This document shows positions 25,017 through 35,000 of a stretch of DNA of 64,000 nt, piece after piece. Location of the stretch: NCBI GenBank assembly GCA_964621265.1, contig CAZULQ010000003.1, positions 61,713 through 125,712 of the forward strand, given 5' to 3'. The notes under the pieces were generated by a model. That model was not told where the DNA came from, ran no database searches, and saw only the letters and a list, made by a program, of their open reading frames with translations. A program made the position numbers and the translations under genes. The stretch is from Porcipelethomonas sp964621265 (lineage in GTDB: Bacteria > Bacillota > Clostridia > Oscillospirales > Ruminococcaceae). Numbering within the stretch: position 1 is the first letter of the stretch; every line of letters starts with the position of its first letter.

Positions 25017-25643
25017 CTATACTTCAGATTTTCCTGCGATTATCCGCAGAACTGTGTTCGCCTGATGTGCGGCACAGAGCATTACTCTCGGAGCAAAAAG
25101 CGTTCCGTCGTCTGAAACGTCACTTGTTCCGTCGCCGCAGATATACAGCCTTTTTCCAAGCTTTTTTGTAGTTATTGTGTTGCACGAATGCAACCCCGAC
25201 ATTCCGGATGCCGCAATGATATATTTTTGTGGATAAAGCTCCGCCACTCCGTTTACAAGCATAGCCTTGCACTCTGCATTGTCAAAGCACTCGCACACCA
25301 CATCACAATCAGCAACAAGCTTCAGATTATCCTCTGTAAGCCTTGCAGTATGAGTTATGATATTGCAGTAAGGCGCGATGTCAGAAAGCGTCTGATTCAT
25401 TGCATCTGTCTTGTACATTCCAAGCTGAGAAACGCTGTATTGCTGTCTGTGGAGATTTGATATATCAACCCTGTCAAAGTCGATGAGTATAAGTGTTCCC
25501 ACACCCGCTCTTGCAAGTGCAATTGCTACATTCGAGCCAAGACCGCCAAGTCCACAGACCGCCACAGAAGCGGCAGAAAGCTTTTCCTGTAAGTCTGCGC
25601 CATGCCGCTGTTTCAGTGTGTCAAGCCATTCCGTTTCTGTCAT
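25017..25643 (-). CDS. thiF: ThiS adenylyltransferase
   Basis: 208 residues. The ATP-binding loop VCGLGGLGSNVAIALAR is followed by LIDFDRVDISNLHRQQY, as in E1-like ThiF/MoeB enzymes. This is the short ThiF form found in Firmicutes. It adenylates the C-terminal Gly of ThiS, whose gene is immediately upstream. The ATG at 25643 has GGGAGG upstream. Confidence 0.92.
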   Translation of the reverse strand: MTETEWLDTLKQRHGADLQEKLSAASVAVCGLGGLGSNVAIALARAGVGTLILIDFDRVDISNLHRQQYSVSQLGMYKTDAMNQTLSDIAPYCNIITHTARLTEDNLKLVADCDVVCECFDNAECKAMLVNGVAELYPQKYIIAASGMSGLHSCNTITTKKLGKRLYICGDGTSDVSDDGTLFAPRVMLCAAHQANTVLRIIAGKSEV

Positions 25644-25644
25644 A

Positions 25645-25839
25645 TCAGCCGCCTCCCACAAAGCTTACAATTTCAAGGGTGTCACCGTCCTGCAGAATCG
25701 TATTTTCATACTTTGATTTCGGCAGTATATCGCCGCCCAGTTCCACAGCAATACGCTTCACATCAAAACCATTTTCTTCAAGATACTCAGAAACAGATTT
25801 GCCGGCAGCATTCTTTTCCTCACCATTGATTTTTACCAT
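25645..25839 (-). CDS. thiS: Sulfur carrier protein ThiS
   Basis: 64 residues of ubiquitin-like fold beginning MVKINGEEK and ending SFVGGG. The terminal Gly-Gly is the site of thiocarboxylation. It lies between thiC and thiF and donates sulfur to the thiazole. Confidence 0.95.
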   Translation of the reverse strand: MVKINGEEKNAAGKSVSEYLEENGFDVKRIAVELGGDILPKSKYENTILQDGDTLEIVSFVGGG

Positions 25840-25848
25840 ATTTTCACC

Positions 25849-27147
25849 TCACAGAATGTCGATATATTCGCCCTCAAGAGCTTTATTCATACTTCTTACA
25901 GCACAGAATTTGCCGCACATAGAACAGCTTTCTTCAATTTCAGGCTTTCTGTCATCACGTATTTTCTTTGCGGTTTCAGGGTCAATGGAACATTCCCACT
26001 GCTTGTCCCAGTCGAATGTTCTTCGTGCGTCAGCCATTGCATCATCAATGTCCCTTGCATGTGGAATATGCTTTGCAATATCGGCTGCATGTGCGGCTAT
26101 TTTTGAAGCAATTATGCCTTGCTTTACATCTTCAACATTCGGGAGCGCAAGATGCTCTGCAGGGGTAACATAACACAGGAATGCCGCACCTGATGCCGCC
26201 GCAACTGCACCGCCGATTGCAGAAGTGATATGGTCATAACCTGGGGCAATGTCAGTAACAAGCGGACCTAAAACATAGAACGGCGCACCCATACATATTG
26301 TCTGCTGTATCTTCATATTCGCTTCAATCTGGTCAAGCGGCATGTGTCCGGGTCCTTCAATCATAACCTGAACGTCCTTTGCCCAAGCTCTTTTTGTAAG
26401 CTCACCAAGTCGTACCAGTTCCTCAATCTGACACACATCACTTGCATCTGCAAGACACCCTGGACGACATGCGTCACCGAGCGAAATGGTCACGTCATAC
26501 TCACGACAGATTTCAAGAATCTCATCGTAATATTCATAAAAGGGATTTTCGTTGCCCGTCATACTCATCCACGCAAAAACAAGCGAGCCACCACGAGAAA
26601 CAATATTCATCTTACGCTTATGCTGCTTAATTTGTTCGATGGTTTTGCGTGTAATTCCACAGTGAAGAGTTACAAAGTCAACGCCGTCTTCTGCGTGCAG
26701 ACGTACCACATCAATAAAATCCTTTGCAGTAAGTGTTGCAAGGTCTCGCTGATAGTGAATAACACTGTCATAAACAGGAACAGTTCCTATCATTGCAGGA
26801 CATTCCGCAACAAGCTTCTGTCTGAATGGCTGAGTGTTGCCGTGTGAGGACAAGTCCATAATTGCCTCTGCCCCCATATCTACTGCCGCCATAACCTTTT
26901 TCATTTCAATGTCATAGTCCTTGCAGTCCCTTGAAACACCAAGATTTACATTAATTTTCGTGCGCAGCATAGAACCTACACCATTCGGCTCAATGCATTT
27001 GTGACGTCTGTTGGCGCAGATTGCAACCTGTCCCCTTGCAACAAGCTCACGGATTTCTTCAGGAGTGCGGTACTCCTTAAGAGCAACCTTTTTCATTTCC
27101 TCCGTGATGATTCCTTTTCTTGCCGCTTCCATTTGTGTTTTGTACAT
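25849..27147 (-). CDS. thiC: Phosphomethylpyrimidine synthase
   Basis: 432 residues, the short form without the N-terminal extension of enterobacterial ThiC. The C-terminal CSMCGKFC motif (CX2CX4C-type) binds the radical-SAM cluster. IEGPGHMPLDQIEANM and GVDFVTLHCGI are family signatures. It converts aminoimidazole ribotide to HMP phosphate. It is the first gene of the thi operon and lies behind a TPP riboswitch and terminator. Confidence 0.97.
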   Translation of the reverse strand: MYKTQMEAARKGIITEEMKKVALKEYRTPEEIRELVARGQVAICANRRHKCIEPNGVGSMLRTKINVNLGVSRDCKDYDIEMKKVMAAVDMGAEAIMDLSSHGNTQPFRQKLVAECPAMIGTVPVYDSVIHYQRDLATLTAKDFIDVVRLHAEDGVDFVTLHCGITRKTIEQIKQHKRKMNIVSRGGSLVFAWMSMTGNENPFYEYYDEILEICREYDVTISLGDACRPGCLADASDVCQIEELVRLGELTKRAWAKDVQVMIEGPGHMPLDQIEANMKIQQTICMGAPFYVLGPLVTDIAPGYDHITSAIGGAVAAASGAAFLCYVTPAEHLALPNVEDVKQGIIASKIAAHAADIAKHIPHARDIDDAMADARRTFDWDKQWECSIDPETAKKIRDDRKPEIEESCSMCGKFCAVRSMNKALEGEYIDIL

Positions 27148-27190
27148 AGCTTTCCTCCGTAAATTTTATTTCAATAAAACAGACGGAAAT

Positions 27191-27224
27191 AAAAAAGGAA
27201 GCTAACGATTTCGATAGCTTCCTT
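27191..27224 (-). terminator. Terminator of the TPP riboswitch platform
   Basis: GGAAGCTA and TAGCTTCC form a stem, followed on the minus strand by TTTTTTATTT. It lies between the riboswitch and thiC and is likely formed when TPP is bound. Confidence 0.85.
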
Positions 27225-27277
27225 GTTCTGCATATATAAAAAATGCACCGACGTGTAAGCGTCAGCGCTTTACAGTC

Positions 27278-27358
27278 GTCCCTACGTTGGCATTATCCAA
27301 ATCAGGTTATCGGTCGAAGGTCACACCTTCCTCTCAGCCTGTAACACAAGCTCCCGTC
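27278..27358 (-). promoter_or_regulatory. TPP riboswitch (THI element)
   Basis: Read on the minus strand: ACGGGAG near the 5' side, CTGAGAGGA, then ACCTGATTTGGATAATG and CCAACGTAGGGA. These are the invariant blocks of the thiamine pyrophosphate aptamer. It controls the downstream thiCSFGHED operon. Confidence 0.96.
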
Positions 27359-27435
27359 TGTTAAATTGTGATTATATTATACACCACTTTACAAAAAAAT
27401 GCAATAGATATTTTTAATTTTTCTTTCATCTCACA

Positions 27436-27470
27436 AAAAAGAGACTGCGCAGCTTTCTGCTGCACAGTCT
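27436..27470 (-). terminator. Terminator of the pectate lyase gene
   Basis: GACTGTGCAGC pairs with GCTGCGCAGTC on the minus strand and is followed by TCTTTTTTG. Confidence 0.88.
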
Positions 27471-27512
27471 TCAGGCACATGCTAATGTCTTGTTTTATGT
27501 TGTAATTCAAAT

Positions 27513-30500
27513 TTACGCAAGCTGTGATCTTTCAATAATCATTGCAACAAAGTTCATAATAAGTGTACTGTCAGTTGCATTGACAACGTTGTTTCTTTCA
27601 CAGTCTGAGTTTGCCATTGCTTCTATGCTGAGAGGATTATCGCTTCCGTTAAGAAGATACATGTTAATGCACACAACGTCTGCAATATTTACCTCTGCAT
27701 CAAGGTTAACGTCACCATAAAGTTCACCGTCCGGAAGAGTTGTAGGGATTGCTGATGTAGTAATCGGAGCAGTTGTAGTGACAGGTGCTGTTGTAGTTAT
27801 CTTAGTTGTTGTTGTAACAGCATTTGTGGTTGTCACCTTTGCTGTTGTTGTAACAGCCTTTGTAGTTGTTGCCTTGACTGTTGTTGTAACAGGTGTTGTA
27901 GTTGTTGCCTTTACTGTTGTTGTAACAGCCTTTGTAGTTGTTGTCTTGACTGTTGTAGTCGCAGGAACTGTAGTAGTAGTTGCCTTAACAGTAGTTGTAA
28001 CAGGAACTGTTGTTACAGGTACAGTTGTAGTAGTTGCCTTAGCTGTTGTTGTAGCAGGCTTTGTAGTAGTTGTTGTGGTTGTTGTAGTCGTTGTTGTAGT
28101 TGTAGCAACCGTTGTTGTAACAGTTGTAATAACATATTCTTCAGCTGTCCACTTCTGACAAGCGTGACCATTTACTGCCCACTGCTGAACATTTGCACCG
28201 CTTGATGCTGAAGCGTCCTTTACTTCGATTGCTGAAGCATCTCTTGACGCTCTTGTAAGAATATTATATGTACCGTCCGGATTCTTTACAAACTTGAAAA
28301 GATGTGAGCTTGTTTTATTGTTTGTAAGAATTTCGATATTGCCGTCTGCAACATTGAGATAATAAGTCTTACCGTCACCGACCTGTGAAATGATGTAGTA
28401 ATAGCCGCCGCCGAAATCCTTAAGTGTCCATGAGTTGTGCTTTGCAATACCGTTTGCACCCCACTGCTGAACGTTTGTATTATCAGCGGCAGAACCGTTT
28501 GCTACTTCCATGTAAAGACCACTGCTTGAGTTTTTGAACATGTAAGCCTTTGTTGTATCCATAGTAGTACCGGTATGTTCAACCTGTGTAAGCTCCCACT
28601 TCTGAGAAGCGTCATCTGGATTTGCTGTCCACTGGATAATATTAGCGCCCGAGTTTGTTGCGGCTGATTGAACAGCCACACAGCTCTGACCATCTGATGC
28701 CTTTGTGAGAATCAGGTATGAGCCGTCTGTATTTTTATAGAACTTGAACTGCTGTGCATTTTCCTTTGATTTAGTGTAAATCGCAATGTTTGTACCGTTA
28801 TCAGCCTTTGCACCTGCAACGTCAAGGAGATATGTTGCCTTGTCGCCAACCTGTGAGTAGAGGTAGTAATAACCGTCACCTGCTGAGAGAACTCTCCATG
28901 TATTGTGTGAAGCAGGTTCTGTTGCACCCCACTGCTGAACATTTGTATTGTTTGCGGCTTTACCACTTTCTACTTCAAGATAAAGACCGCTGTTCTGATT
29001 CTTAATCATGAATACTGCACCTTCAGGAAGAACAGATGGAGTGTAGTCAACGATATATGAACCATAAGCTGAATCAAAGCTGTCAGTTAAGAAAGAAGAA
29101 TTCTTCTTTGTACCGTATGATGCAAAAGCGCTGTCTGTAACATACTTGATTGCAGACTGTGATGTCTTGGCACCTGAATGTGAATTTGTAAAAGCCTTTG
29201 CGTCTGTATTCTTTGTGTTGTATGCATCAAGAAGTACATAGCTGTAATGGCTTGTCGGATTGAGTGTACTTGCATAAGATGTCTTGTAGTTGATTTTAGT
29301 CGGCGTTGAACTGCTGTTTGTAGCTGTGTATGAACCCGAATCTGTAAACGGAGACTTGCTGTCGCCGCCGCCAATCATTTCGTGTCCTGTAAGACCTTCA
29401 AAACGGCTGTTTTCGCTGAGGATGTTTGAGCCTTCGCCGCCGATAATCTGTTCTGACGGGTCATTACTTGTGAATGTGTGATAGTTGTTGTAGATATGTC
29501 CGATACCGTTACCAATCTGAGGACAGCGTCTTGCACAGTTGTCCCACTTGTTATACATTACTGATGTACGGCATCTTGTTGTTTCAGAGTTCTGTGTGCC
29601 GTAGGCAACAGTCCAGTATCTGTTTGTGAAAGTACAGTAAGAAATTGTAATGAAGTCAGGACTTCTGCCATTGTCCTTAGCGTCCATATAGCTGTCGTAT
29701 GGAGTGTTGAGCCAGATAAACTTACCTACTTCGTCAGCATTTCTGTTTAGCTTGCTGTTGAATGTACAGTGGTCAATCCATATCTGACGTGATGACCATA
29801 TCTGAAGAAGAATTTTATCTTCAACGTTCACAGCCTGAAAGTCGATGTTGAAGATAACAATGTTGTCACTTGGATTGTCGCCTGCTGTACCGTATTCATT
29901 GTTTGTACGGAGCTGACAGTCCTGAAGAGTTTTCTTTGAGTATGAACCAACGAGAGTTTTATTGTCTCTGATACGGGTAAAGCCTGCTGATTTCATATCA
30001 AGGTTTGCGCTGAGTACAACTGTTGCAGGGTCAGCCGAGTCAAGAGCACTTTCAAGCTCATCAACTGTATCAACATAAACTGTCTTACCGAGAACACCGC
30101 CGATTGTACAAGCCTTTTCACCTGCGCTTATCTTACAGTTTGAGGCAAAGCCCTGTGCGCCATAGGAATTGAGCTTCCACTTCTGAGCGCCGTCGCCTGT
30201 GTAGGATGTTACAGAAACAGTGTTTGAGCTCTGGTAGTATGTAAGAGCCTGACCTGTTGCAACGCTTGTGATTTTGTAGTAAAGATAGTAGCCTTCGCAG
30301 TCCTTCTGAACGCCTTCAATTTTCCACTGCTGTGAAGTGCCTGAATTTGCAGAAGCTGTTGAAAGACTGTTTGTACCTGCTGTGAGGTAGCTGTCGTTTG
30401 ACATGCTGATGATGTTGTAAACGCCTGCTGAAACGTAGTTTATACGCCAGTTTTCTGTTACAGCACCTGATGCAACCTGTGTGTTGAGCGATGTGCCCGA

Positions 30501-30668
30501 AAGATTGAGGTTGCGGTTTGTTGTGTACGCAGCAAAATTAATTGCCTGCGCAGGATATGACAGTGAAGCCGCTGAAACGGTTTCATTCACGATTCCCTGT
30601 GGGATTACTCCCAGAAGAAGCGCGAGCGTCATAACCATTGAAATGACGAGTGATTTGATTTTTTTCAT
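27513..30668 (-). CDS. Secreted pectate lyase (PL1) with three CBM13 modules and a dockerin
   Basis: 1051 residues with signal peptide. A ricin-type CBM13 (about 40-170) precedes the PL1 beta-helix (about 190-530). The lyase has IWIDHCTF and the strand-rich CPQIGNGIGHIYNNYH, characteristic of pectate lyase. Two more CBM13 modules follow (about 555-695 and 705-845, each with NVQQWGA or similar). A Thr-rich linker of about 120 residues leads to a dockerin (GDVNLDAEVNIADVV ... SDCERNNVVNATDS). It would cleave polygalacturonan by beta-elimination outside the cell. The duplicated sugar-binding modules suggest tight attachment to plant cell walls. It is transcribed alone, with its own terminator. 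Confidence 0.92.
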   Translation of the reverse strand: MKKIKSLVISMVMTLALLLGVIPQGIVNETVSAASLSYPAQAINFAAYTTNRNLNLSGTSLNTQVASGAVTENWRINYVSAGVYNIISMSNDSYLTAGTNSLSTASANSGTSQQWKIEGVQKDCEGYYLYYKITSVATGQALTYYQSSNTVSVTSYTGDGAQKWKLNSYGAQGFASNCKISAGEKACTIGGVLGKTVYVDTVDELESALDSADPATVVLSANLDMKSAGFTRIRDNKTLVGSYSKKTLQDCQLRTNNEYGTAGDNPSDNIVIFNIDFQAVNVEDKILLQIWSSRQIWIDHCTFNSKLNRNADEVGKFIWLNTPYDSYMDAKDNGRSPDFITISYCTFTNRYWTVAYGTQNSETTRCRTSVMYNKWDNCARRCPQIGNGIGHIYNNYHTFTSNDPSEQIIGGEGSNILSENSRFEGLTGHEMIGGGDSKSPFTDSGSYTATNSSSTPTKINYKTSYASTLNPTSHYSYVLLDAYNTKNTDAKAFTNSHSGAKTSQSAIKYVTDSAFASYGTKKNSSFLTDSFDSAYGSYIVDYTPSVLPEGAVFMIKNQNSGLYLEVESGKAANNTNVQQWGATEPASHNTWRVLSAGDGYYYLYSQVGDKATYLLDVAGAKADNGTNIAIYTKSKENAQQFKFYKNTDGSYLILTKASDGQSCVAVQSAATNSGANIIQWTANPDDASQKWELTQVEHTGTTMDTTKAYMFKNSSSGLYMEVANGSAADNTNVQQWGANGIAKHNSWTLKDFGGGYYYIISQVGDGKTYYLNVADGNIEILTNNKTSSHLFKFVKNPDGTYNILTRASRDASAIEVKDASASSGANVQQWAVNGHACQKWTAEEYVITTVTTTVATTTTTTTTTTTTTTKPATTTAKATTTTVPVTTVPVTTTVKATTTTVPATTTVKTTTTKAVTTTVKATTTTPVTTTVKATTTKAVTTTAKVTTTNAVTTTTKITTTAPVTTTAPITTSAIPTTLPDGELYGDVNLDAEVNIADVVCINMYLLNGSDNPLSIEAMANSDCERNNVVNATDSTLIMNFVAMIIERSQLA
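27740..28137 (-). repeat. Thr-rich linker-encoding repeats
   Basis: Imperfect short repeats encode units such as TTTVKATTTKAV. The DNA is a GTT/TGT-rich tract on the plus strand. It links CBM13 to the dockerin and is likely to vary in length between strains; it also creates a long antisense open frame with no support. Confidence 0.8.
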
Positions 30669-30786
30669 GATTCTTAAAACCCCTTAATATATATTTTACG
30701 GGTATATTTTATCACAAAAATTTTTCTCAAACAATAGCATATTATATCAAACATGTTGCAAAATGTATACTATATGCAATAATGCA

Positions 30787-30820
30787 ATAAAAGAGTCCGC
30801 TTTTAACACCGAACTCTTTA
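30787..30820 (-). terminator. Terminator of the metallophosphoesterase gene
   Basis: AAAGAGTTCGG and CGGACTCTTT pair on the minus strand around an AT-rich loop and are followed by TTTTATT. Confidence 0.7.
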
Positions 30821-30829
30821 CATAATAAC

Positions 30830-31921
30830 TTATTTTATATCAATCACTACATACTCAGAAATTGCAAATGTCTTAAACGGAATTGCCCATCCCGAAATAC
30901 CCGATGTCACAACAAAATCTGTCTTGTCTATACGCTCTGTTCCGTACACCTTATCGTTCGCTCCCGTAATATATCCGAGTACGCCTGCGGGGAAAATATG
31001 TCCGCCATGAGTGTGACCCGAAAGAACCAGGTCAACCTCAGCTTCAGATTCCTTTTCATAATCATTAGGCTGATGGTCAAGGACTATCATATACTTGCTC
31101 TTGTCAATACCCTCCATAAGCACATTCATTTCATCACGTGCACGTTCTGACTTGTCCTGACGACCGATTATGTAAAATCTGTCATCAATGAGTACCGCTT
31201 CATCGTCGAGAATGATAACGTTGTTTTTCTCAAGCTCAGCGTAAAGCTCATCTTCCGTATAATCGCAGGAATCGGGCATATATGGCTTGTCATGGTTTCC
31301 GAATGTAAAGTATACACCGTATTTACTTTCAAACTCTCCGAGTGCCGCACACGCCTTTATCATCTCAGACTTTTTTGTAGAATCATCAACAAAGTCTCCC
31401 GTTATCACAAGCACATCAGTATTAGTTTTCTCTATGCGTTCAAGCTGTTTGGCAAACCCGTCACCATCAAGAGTAGTACCAAGATGAAGGTCCGCTATCT
31501 GTGCAACTCTTATTCCCTCGCCCACATCCTTTGAAGTATCAAAAGTATATGTCGTTTCATAGACATGATGCGCAAAATACCAACCGACGCTCAGATATGC
31601 AACTGTCAGAATTACTGCCGCCAGTCCCTCAAAATCACTTCTGAAATTCCTTTTTGTTATTTTTCTCAGAGGCTTTGAAATCAGACTGCAAAGCAGCCAG
31701 AAACCAATCAGGTGAAGCATTCCTATTACACCTATGTATGTATTGAAAAGCGTAGTAGTGGCAATTATTACCACAGGCACACACAGCAAGGTCACCCATA
31801 GTATTTTATTTTTCTCCTTTGCTTTTTTCATAAAGCTCAGTTTCTTGTAACGTCGCATAAGAAAGCATACTCCCGTTGCAACTATTACAATTATTATCAG
31901 CATAAGCAAAATCCAGAGCAT
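30830..31921 (-). CDS. Membrane-bound calcineurin-like metallophosphoesterase
   Basis: 363 residues. About four hydrophobic segments in the first 125 residues anchor the protein. The metal-binding set then follows in order: IADLHLGT near 145, GDFVDDS near 175, GNHDKP near 208 and GHTHGGH near 293. This is the YkuE/YaeI-like architecture. Members hydrolyse phosphodiesters, in some cases lipid A precursors or other membrane lipids; the substrate here is unknown. It lies between two pectin lyase genes but has its own ribosome binding site and terminators on both sides, so a link to pectin use is not shown. Confidence 0.88.
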   Translation of the reverse strand: MLWILLMLIIIVIVATGVCFLMRRYKKLSFMKKAKEKNKILWVTLLCVPVVIIATTTLFNTYIGVIGMLHLIGFWLLCSLISKPLRKITKRNFRSDFEGLAAVILTVAYLSVGWYFAHHVYETTYTFDTSKDVGEGIRVAQIADLHLGTTLDGDGFAKQLERIEKTNTDVLVITGDFVDDSTKKSEMIKACAALGEFESKYGVYFTFGNHDKPYMPDSCDYTEDELYAELEKNNVIILDDEAVLIDDRFYIIGRQDKSERARDEMNVLMEGIDKSKYMIVLDHQPNDYEKESEAEVDLVLSGHTHGGHIFPAGVLGYITGANDKVYGTERIDKTDFVVTSGISGWAIPFKTFAISEYVVIDIK

Positions 31922-31989
31922 AAAAATAAAATCCTTTCATAAAAAATATACAGTTCTATTATACTGCAAAAAGGCTCTCCTGTCTACAA

Positions 31990-32024
31990 AAAACTCCCCG
32001 AAAACATAAGTTTTCGGGGAGTTT
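31990..32024 (-). terminator. Terminator of the PL11 gene
   Basis: AAACTCCCCGAAAAC and GTTTTCGGGGAGTTT form a long stem with a very short loop, followed on the minus strand by TTTTGTAG. Confidence 0.88.
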
Positions 32025-32074
32025 CGATGTATTTGCAGATTAACCAATTAAATTTTACTTAAAAGAACAATATT

Positions 32075-35000
32075 TTATTCATTTGCATTGATAGTATAGA
32101 TTGTAGGCTTCTTTGGCATGTCATAACCTGTGCCGAGGAAGAAGCTTGTGTTAGGTGCCTGGTTATAGCCGACATTTTCGATTGCAACACCTGTTCTATA
32201 CTGACTGTCATGCATAAGTGTGAAAAGCTTTATGTCAGTATCATGTGTTGTACCGAATATTCTGAGTGTTGTACCACCGTTTGCATAGAAGATAAGTTCT
32301 TCTCTCCAGTCGCCGAAGATATCAGCTGTGATACAAGCATTTGACTTTGAATAGTTGTTGTATGAAGCACCGTCACCTGTAAAGAGTCTGCCCTTGTTAT
32401 AGCCGTCAACCATTGTTCTGTCGAGAACTTCTCTTTCAAGGTCGCCGTCATACCATACAGCTGAGTTCATACCCCATTTTGTTACATTGCTCCATGAATA
32501 GCCGCGTGATTCAACCTTACCTGATGATGGATTGTAACCATATACTACACTGTCTGTAACGCTTGTAAATTCCATACCAGGATTTGAAGCGTCAAAGTTA
32601 AATCCGATACCACGTCCAACGTCATCTGAACCGTCTACTCTCCAGATGATTTCACCTGTTTTAGCATCATGAATTTCAGCACAGTAAATATGTTCATGTA
32701 CCTGGAATACTTCAAGACCAGGACGTTCAGGAATGAGGTCGCCCGCCTGCATGCAGTCACCATGACCGAGTTTAGTGCTCCAGAGTCCCTTGCCGTTATC
32801 ATCAATACAGCATGATCCGTAAAGAATTTCGTCCTTACCGTCAGCATCAACATCCATTACAATAAGGCTGTGGTTACCCTGTCCATAGTATGCGTTTGAT
32901 GAATCATGTCCTGTGTCAAAGAGCCATTTCTTGACAAGCTTATTGTCCTTTACGTCATAAGCCGCAATGCCTGTTCTTGTGTAGTAGCCACGGGCAAAGA
33001 TTGCAGATGGTGTCTGACCGTCAAGATAAGCTACACCTGCTAAGAATCTGTCAACTCTGTTACCGTAGTTATCGCCCCACTGTGTATGGTCACTGCCTCT
33101 GCCAGGTTCATAGTCGATTGTGTCAAGGGCTTCGCCTGTATATCCGTCAAAGAGAGTGAGATATTCAGGTCCTGAGAGAATACGTCCTGCTGTTGATCTG
33201 TAATCAGCAGAAGCGCTGCCGATTGTCTTGCCCTTACCGTCAACTGTTCCGTCGGCTGTCTTGCAGATAAGCTCTGACTTGCCGTCGCCGTCAAAGTCAT
33301 ATACCATAAACTGTGTATAGTGAGCGCCTGCACGGATATTCTTTCCTAAATCAATTCTGAAAAGTCTTGTACCGTCAAGCTTGTAGCAGTCGATAAATAC
33401 TGTTCCTGTATATCCGTCATTAGCGTTATCCTTTGAGTTTGAAGGATCCCACTTGAGATAGATTTCGTATTCGCCGTCACCGTCAGCATCGCCGACTGAA
33501 GCGTCGTTAGGTGTATATGTACATGTTGTGCCGTCAGGCATTGTCTGGTCAGCCGGCTTTTCAAGTGTGATATCCATGTATGCACCGGACTGTCCTGAGT
33601 TTTTAGTTGAAAGAACAAGTGCAGAATTAGCCTTTTCACCAAGCATGCCGTCAAAGTATGTATCAAGAGTGAATACATCTGTTGCTGTTGCACCTGCCGC
33701 AAGATATGTAGTAGCGTCAGCAGCGGCAATTTCAGCTTCAAGAGCACCGTTCTTGTAAAGCTTGAATGTTGTGTTTTCAGGGTCTGTCGCTAAGCTTCTC
33801 CATGAAACGAGCATACCGCTTCCTGTGTATGCGGCACAAAGACCTCTGTCAAGAGCTTCCATCTGTCTGCCAACGCCGAATGTACCTGTGTTGGTTGTAT
33901 TGCCGTATGGCTTGCCAACAATCGGGTCAATCGGAGTTCCTGCCGACATTTCCTTATCTGTCTTTGCAATTGTGATATGGTCGATGTTCGGTGCACCTTC
34001 ATCTGTAAGTGATGTGACTGTGACAAGATTCACCCCTGCTTTAAGAGGCAGATAGAGAGTCTGTTCTCCCCATGTTGTCCATGCACCTGTCGGAGCAAAA
34101 TCTCCGTTCCAGTAAACCAGTTCATTGCCGACATTTACAGCAAGATTTCTGTTTGCAGTACCGCCGTTTGCGTATCTGAATGTAACTGCGTAAACGCCGT
34201 CAGCGTCAGCCACGACATTCCATGCAGCTTCAAGTCCCTTTTCATTGTAAAGGTTGAGATAAGCATCACTTTCAAAGCCTGCATTTGTAGTTTCAACATA
34301 TGCCGACTCAAACTTTCCGTCAACTGCGGCATACTTACGGGTAGTTTCAACCTGCTGCTTTATAATTTCCGCACCCTTATTTGTAAGGTATTTCTGTAAA
34401 ACTGAAATGTCATCACTTGTAAAATCAGCATCACCGTTTACATTAGCGGCATACTTTCTGTGATTTGAAATTTCAGGCTTTTTAATTTCTCTTTTGGCAA
34501 GAATGTTGTCAAATACGTTGATAACACCATCGTCATTAAGGTCACCTGCTTCAAATACTTCACCTTCAACCTTAACCTTGGTTTCTGTCTTGTCAGCAGA
34601 CTGCTTTATAGGAATAAGCTCCCAGTCCTGACAATTTGCACCGTTTACTTCCCACTGCTGAACATTTGAGCCGCTTGAAGTTTCCGCATTTATAACTTCA
34701 ACCGCATGAGCACCATTTGAACATTTTGTGAGAAGCTTGAAGCTTCCGTCAGAATTTGCAGAGAGTGTGTAAAGCTGGTTTGCAGTATCTGCCGCCTGCT
34801 GAATACACACATTGTCACCGAAAAGCTCAGATGAGCTTTCAACTGCAAGACAATAGTCATCGCCGTCGCCGAGCATTGAATAAATCTTGTAATCGCCGTT
34901 TTCATCAGCCTCAAAGCGCCACATGTTGTACGCCTGACCTGATGTGGCATTCCACTGCTGAACGTTGGTGCCGTCAGCGGCAACACCGCCTGCAACATCA

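Noticed and set aside
27778..28158. Plus-strand open frame of 126 residues, rich in Val
   Set aside because: It is the antisense of the Thr-rich linker of the pectate lyase; low complexity, no ribosome binding site.
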